DNA from: Fidelibacterota bacterium
GTDB taxonomy: Bacteria > Fidelibacterota > Fidelibacteria > Fidelibacterales > Fidelibacteraceae
NCBI GenBank assembly: GCA_030620575.1
Contig: JAUXEL010000089.1
Coordinates: 1-7,055 of the forward strand
Reading direction: 5' to 3'
DNA length: 7,055 nucleotides
Below, piece by piece: positions 5,969 through 7,055 of this stretch. The notes below the pieces were generated by a model that worked only from the letters and a program-made list of their open reading frames with translations, had not been told where the DNA came from and did not search any database. Made by a program: the position numbers and the translations under genes. Each line of letters opens with the position of its first letter. The first letter of the stretch is position 1.

Positions 5969-6019
5969 AGCGAAAAAGGTAGTATGTCTTACTGGTTTTT
6001 TTTGTTAATGCGGTTTTGT

Positions 6020-6044
6020 ATAAAAACTTGCCTCAAGTTTTTAT
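6020..6044. terminator. Bidirectional terminator-like hairpin
   Basis: ATAAAAACTTG (6020-6030) and CAAGTTTTTAT (6034-6044) form an 11-base perfect stem with loop CCT. T-rich arms on both strands make it suitable for stopping transcripts from either side. For the minus-strand gene it would lie about 170 bases past the stop codon. The stem is AT-rich and may be weak. Confidence 0.45.
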
Positions 6045-6143
6045 TTAGAATTCTGTGTCGGCAATCACAATAATTCCATTTTTTTTACATGATATGTGAA
6101 ATATTCTTGACCCAAGATTCTAAGATTCTAGTGTTAAAATAAA

Positions 6144-6218
6144 AACGCCATCCAACCTAAGGAAATCAAGACCAAGTGGTGGTCGCCAGAACCTATTGAT
6201 AATATCGGCAAACTGTCT
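6144..6218 (+). pseudogene. Possible remnant of a coding sequence
   Basis: The plus-strand frame starting at 6144 reads about 25 residues with a protein-like composition, including IKTKWWSPEPIDNIGKLS. An in-frame stop lies just upstream (6135-6137), no start codon is present, and past 6218 the frame runs antisense through the end of the next gene to a stop at 6276-6278. Its GC content is also higher than that of the surroundings. It could be the relic of a deleted or displaced gene, or chance. I do not recognise the family. Confidence 0.2.
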
Positions 6219-6867
6219 ATAATATTTTTCTTTTATTTATCTTTATTTGTTTTTCGATTTGTTGATAAGGTAAAGTAATATTAACATAGTTAAACTCATC
6301 TACAGCCTTCGTTAAGGGTTTTTTACCCTTGGTATTCAGGTGTTTGAATTTGGACTGCATATCTTTCAAAAATTCAATGTAACCTTCAAAATCTTTATTA
6401 TATTTTTTATAAACATATTCACCTTTTTTATAAATTTCCAATTCTTTGTAATGCTTTTGAGGTTTATCTCCCCTAATATACCCATCCCACATGATAAAGA
6501 CTTCGGGTTTCATTAAATGCATTAATTTACTTGCACCGGTATTTTTTATTCCTTCTATATCTGATAGTGTTTCATAAATTATCTTAATATCCGTTACATA
6601 ACTGTCAAAGTCTATGAATCTAAAATTACCACAAATGTTATAAAAATTGGGTTTTATTTTCTTTATCTGTTTACTAAATATATCAATATCAAATTCTTTT
6701 ACAGCATAACGAAAAATAGCAAAATTCCAAGTTGATAGTATTAATAGTAAACCCTCAATTTCATAACCCGATTCAATTAAATTTCTGGCGAGCTTAAAAA
6801 AATCCGTGCGTTTTTCTTCTTTTCCAAATTTATTGGTTGACATTGAAAAGAATTTATTACTAATCAT
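6217..6867 (-). CDS. Unrecognised 216-residue protein with a possible HhH-GPD-like motif
   Basis: I do not recognise a named family. The protein is soluble, with no signal or membrane helix, a single cysteine (Cys79) and a lysine-rich C-terminus. The middle, GIKNTGASKLMHLM (106-119) followed by VFIMWDGYIRG (123-133), resembles the helix-hairpin-helix plus conserved-Asp signature of HhH-GPD DNA glycosylases, where a G-x-G-x-x-TA hairpin is followed by an Asp before the next helix. Here Asp128 would be that Asp. The C-terminal iron-sulfur cysteines of EndoIII-type enzymes are absent. This relation is inference from motif spacing only. AAGGAGA lies three bases before the ATG at 6867, giving a strong start. 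The gene is far more AT-rich than uvrB (6361-6420 has about 17% GC, against about 55% at 3541-3600), which suggests horizontal acquisition. It runs opposite to and converges on the cluster to its left. Confidence 0.75.
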   Translation of the reverse strand: MISNKFFSMSTNKFGKEEKRTDFFKLARNLIESGYEIEGLLLILSTWNFAIFRYAVKEFDIDIFSKQIKKIKPNFYNICGNFRFIDFDSYVTDIKIIYETLSDIEGIKNTGASKLMHLMKPEVFIMWDGYIRGDKPQKHYKELEIYKKGEYVYKKYNKDFEGYIEFLKDMQSKFKHLNTKGKKPLTKAVDEFNYVNITLPYQQIEKQIKINKRKIL

Positions 6868-7038
6868 AGTTCTCCTTACCTAATTTGTAATAAAAGTATT
6901 CTAATTCTACACATTTTTAATCCTTAATAAGTAGTAAGTTTAAAAATCTTTGACGAAAATAGCAAGAAATTATTAAAGAGTACCCGTTATGTGAAACACA
7001 AATTCAAGTCGCAAATTATCAAAAATACCATAAATAAT

Positions 7039-7055
7039 GTCATCTCGACCCCCGA
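7039..7055 (+). repeat. Probable start of another palindromic repeat, cut by the window end
   Basis: GTCATCTCGACCCCCGA begins like the GTCAT end of the element at 817 and runs into a C run plus GA, the left arm of the CCCCGA/TCGGGG palindrome. The matching right arm would lie beyond the window. The preceding 170 bases (6868-7038) hold only the upstream region of the minus-strand gene and show no other gene. Confidence 0.45.

Larger units (their letters stand above)
5787..6216. other. AT-rich region without a convincing gene, between converging genes
   Basis: The 430 bases separate the plus-strand cluster from the minus-strand gene ending at 6217. I see no gene with a start codon and credible composition. 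The region holds an imperfect direct repeat (5796-5816 and 5870-5887), a 10-base inverted repeat (5896-5928), three hairpins of CTTG-N3-CAAG type (5945-5965, 6020-6044, 6106-6116), a tandem AAGATTCT pair (6114-6129) and a possible coding remnant (6144-6218). The hairpins could act as terminators for the converging transcripts or belong to a structured RNA. Confidence 0.6.

Noticed and set aside
5796..6129. CRISPR-like or tandem array suggested by about 74-80-base spacing
   Set aside because: The shared parts are only 10-20 bases, change along the region, and the intervals lack a constant repeat, so it is not a CRISPR array. The spacing is kept only as an observation.
6170..6184. Hairpin GACCA/TGGTC as terminator of the minus-strand gene
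   Set aside because: Only five base pairs and no T run on the minus strand after it.
5787..6216. Retron-type non-coding RNA next to an accessory gene
   Set aside because: No reverse transcriptase is encoded in the window and the hairpins do not form the paired a1/a2 arrangement.

Overview
The window looks like chromosomal DNA from a bacterium, probably an uncultivated lineage of the Bacteroidota/Ignavibacteriota/Calditrichota kind. That placement is inference. It rests on a moderately AT-rich genome, short palindromic repeats between genes, a small GIY-YIG protein typical of such genomes, and a normal bacterial UvrB. No rRNA, tRNA or CRISPR array is visible.

Left part (1-1058): a small minus-strand GIY-YIG nuclease gene (49-396) with a short palindrome on each side, followed by more than 600 bases without a convincing gene. 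That gap is filled with dispersed palindromic repeats of two families. One has a CCCCGA/TCGGGG core often followed by CAGGATGACG (461-494, 817-926). The other has a CCCCTCC/GGAGGGG core (575-595, 711-743). The copy at 817-926 has near-perfect 13-base inverted ends around two hairpins, the layout of a REPIN or small MITE.

Centre (1059-5786): a compact plus-strand cluster. It holds an RNase HI with an extra N-terminal domain, a membrane-anchored beta-lactamase-family serine hydrolase (14-base gap), the excision-repair helicase UvrB (11-base gap), and, after 96 bases with a possible promoter, a small membrane-anchored coiled-coil protein. A strong hairpin terminator closes the cluster. The two DNA/RNA-maintenance enzymes and the periplasmic hydrolase have no obvious common pathway; the tight spacing suggests shared transcription. 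The palindrome core seen at 837-850 also lies inside the RNase HI gene, exactly between its two domains, and inside the terminator.

Right part (5787-7055): about 430 AT-rich bases without a convincing gene but with several small hairpins, three of them sharing a CTTG-N3-CAAG design about 78 bases apart. Next comes a very AT-rich minus-strand gene (6217-6867) for an unrecognised 216-residue protein whose middle resembles the helix-hairpin-helix plus Asp signature of HhH-GPD DNA glycosylases. The window ends in what looks like the start of another palindromic repeat. The most interesting theme is the spread of one palindrome family through a nuclease-flanking position, an intergenic REPIN-like element, a protein linker and a terminator.
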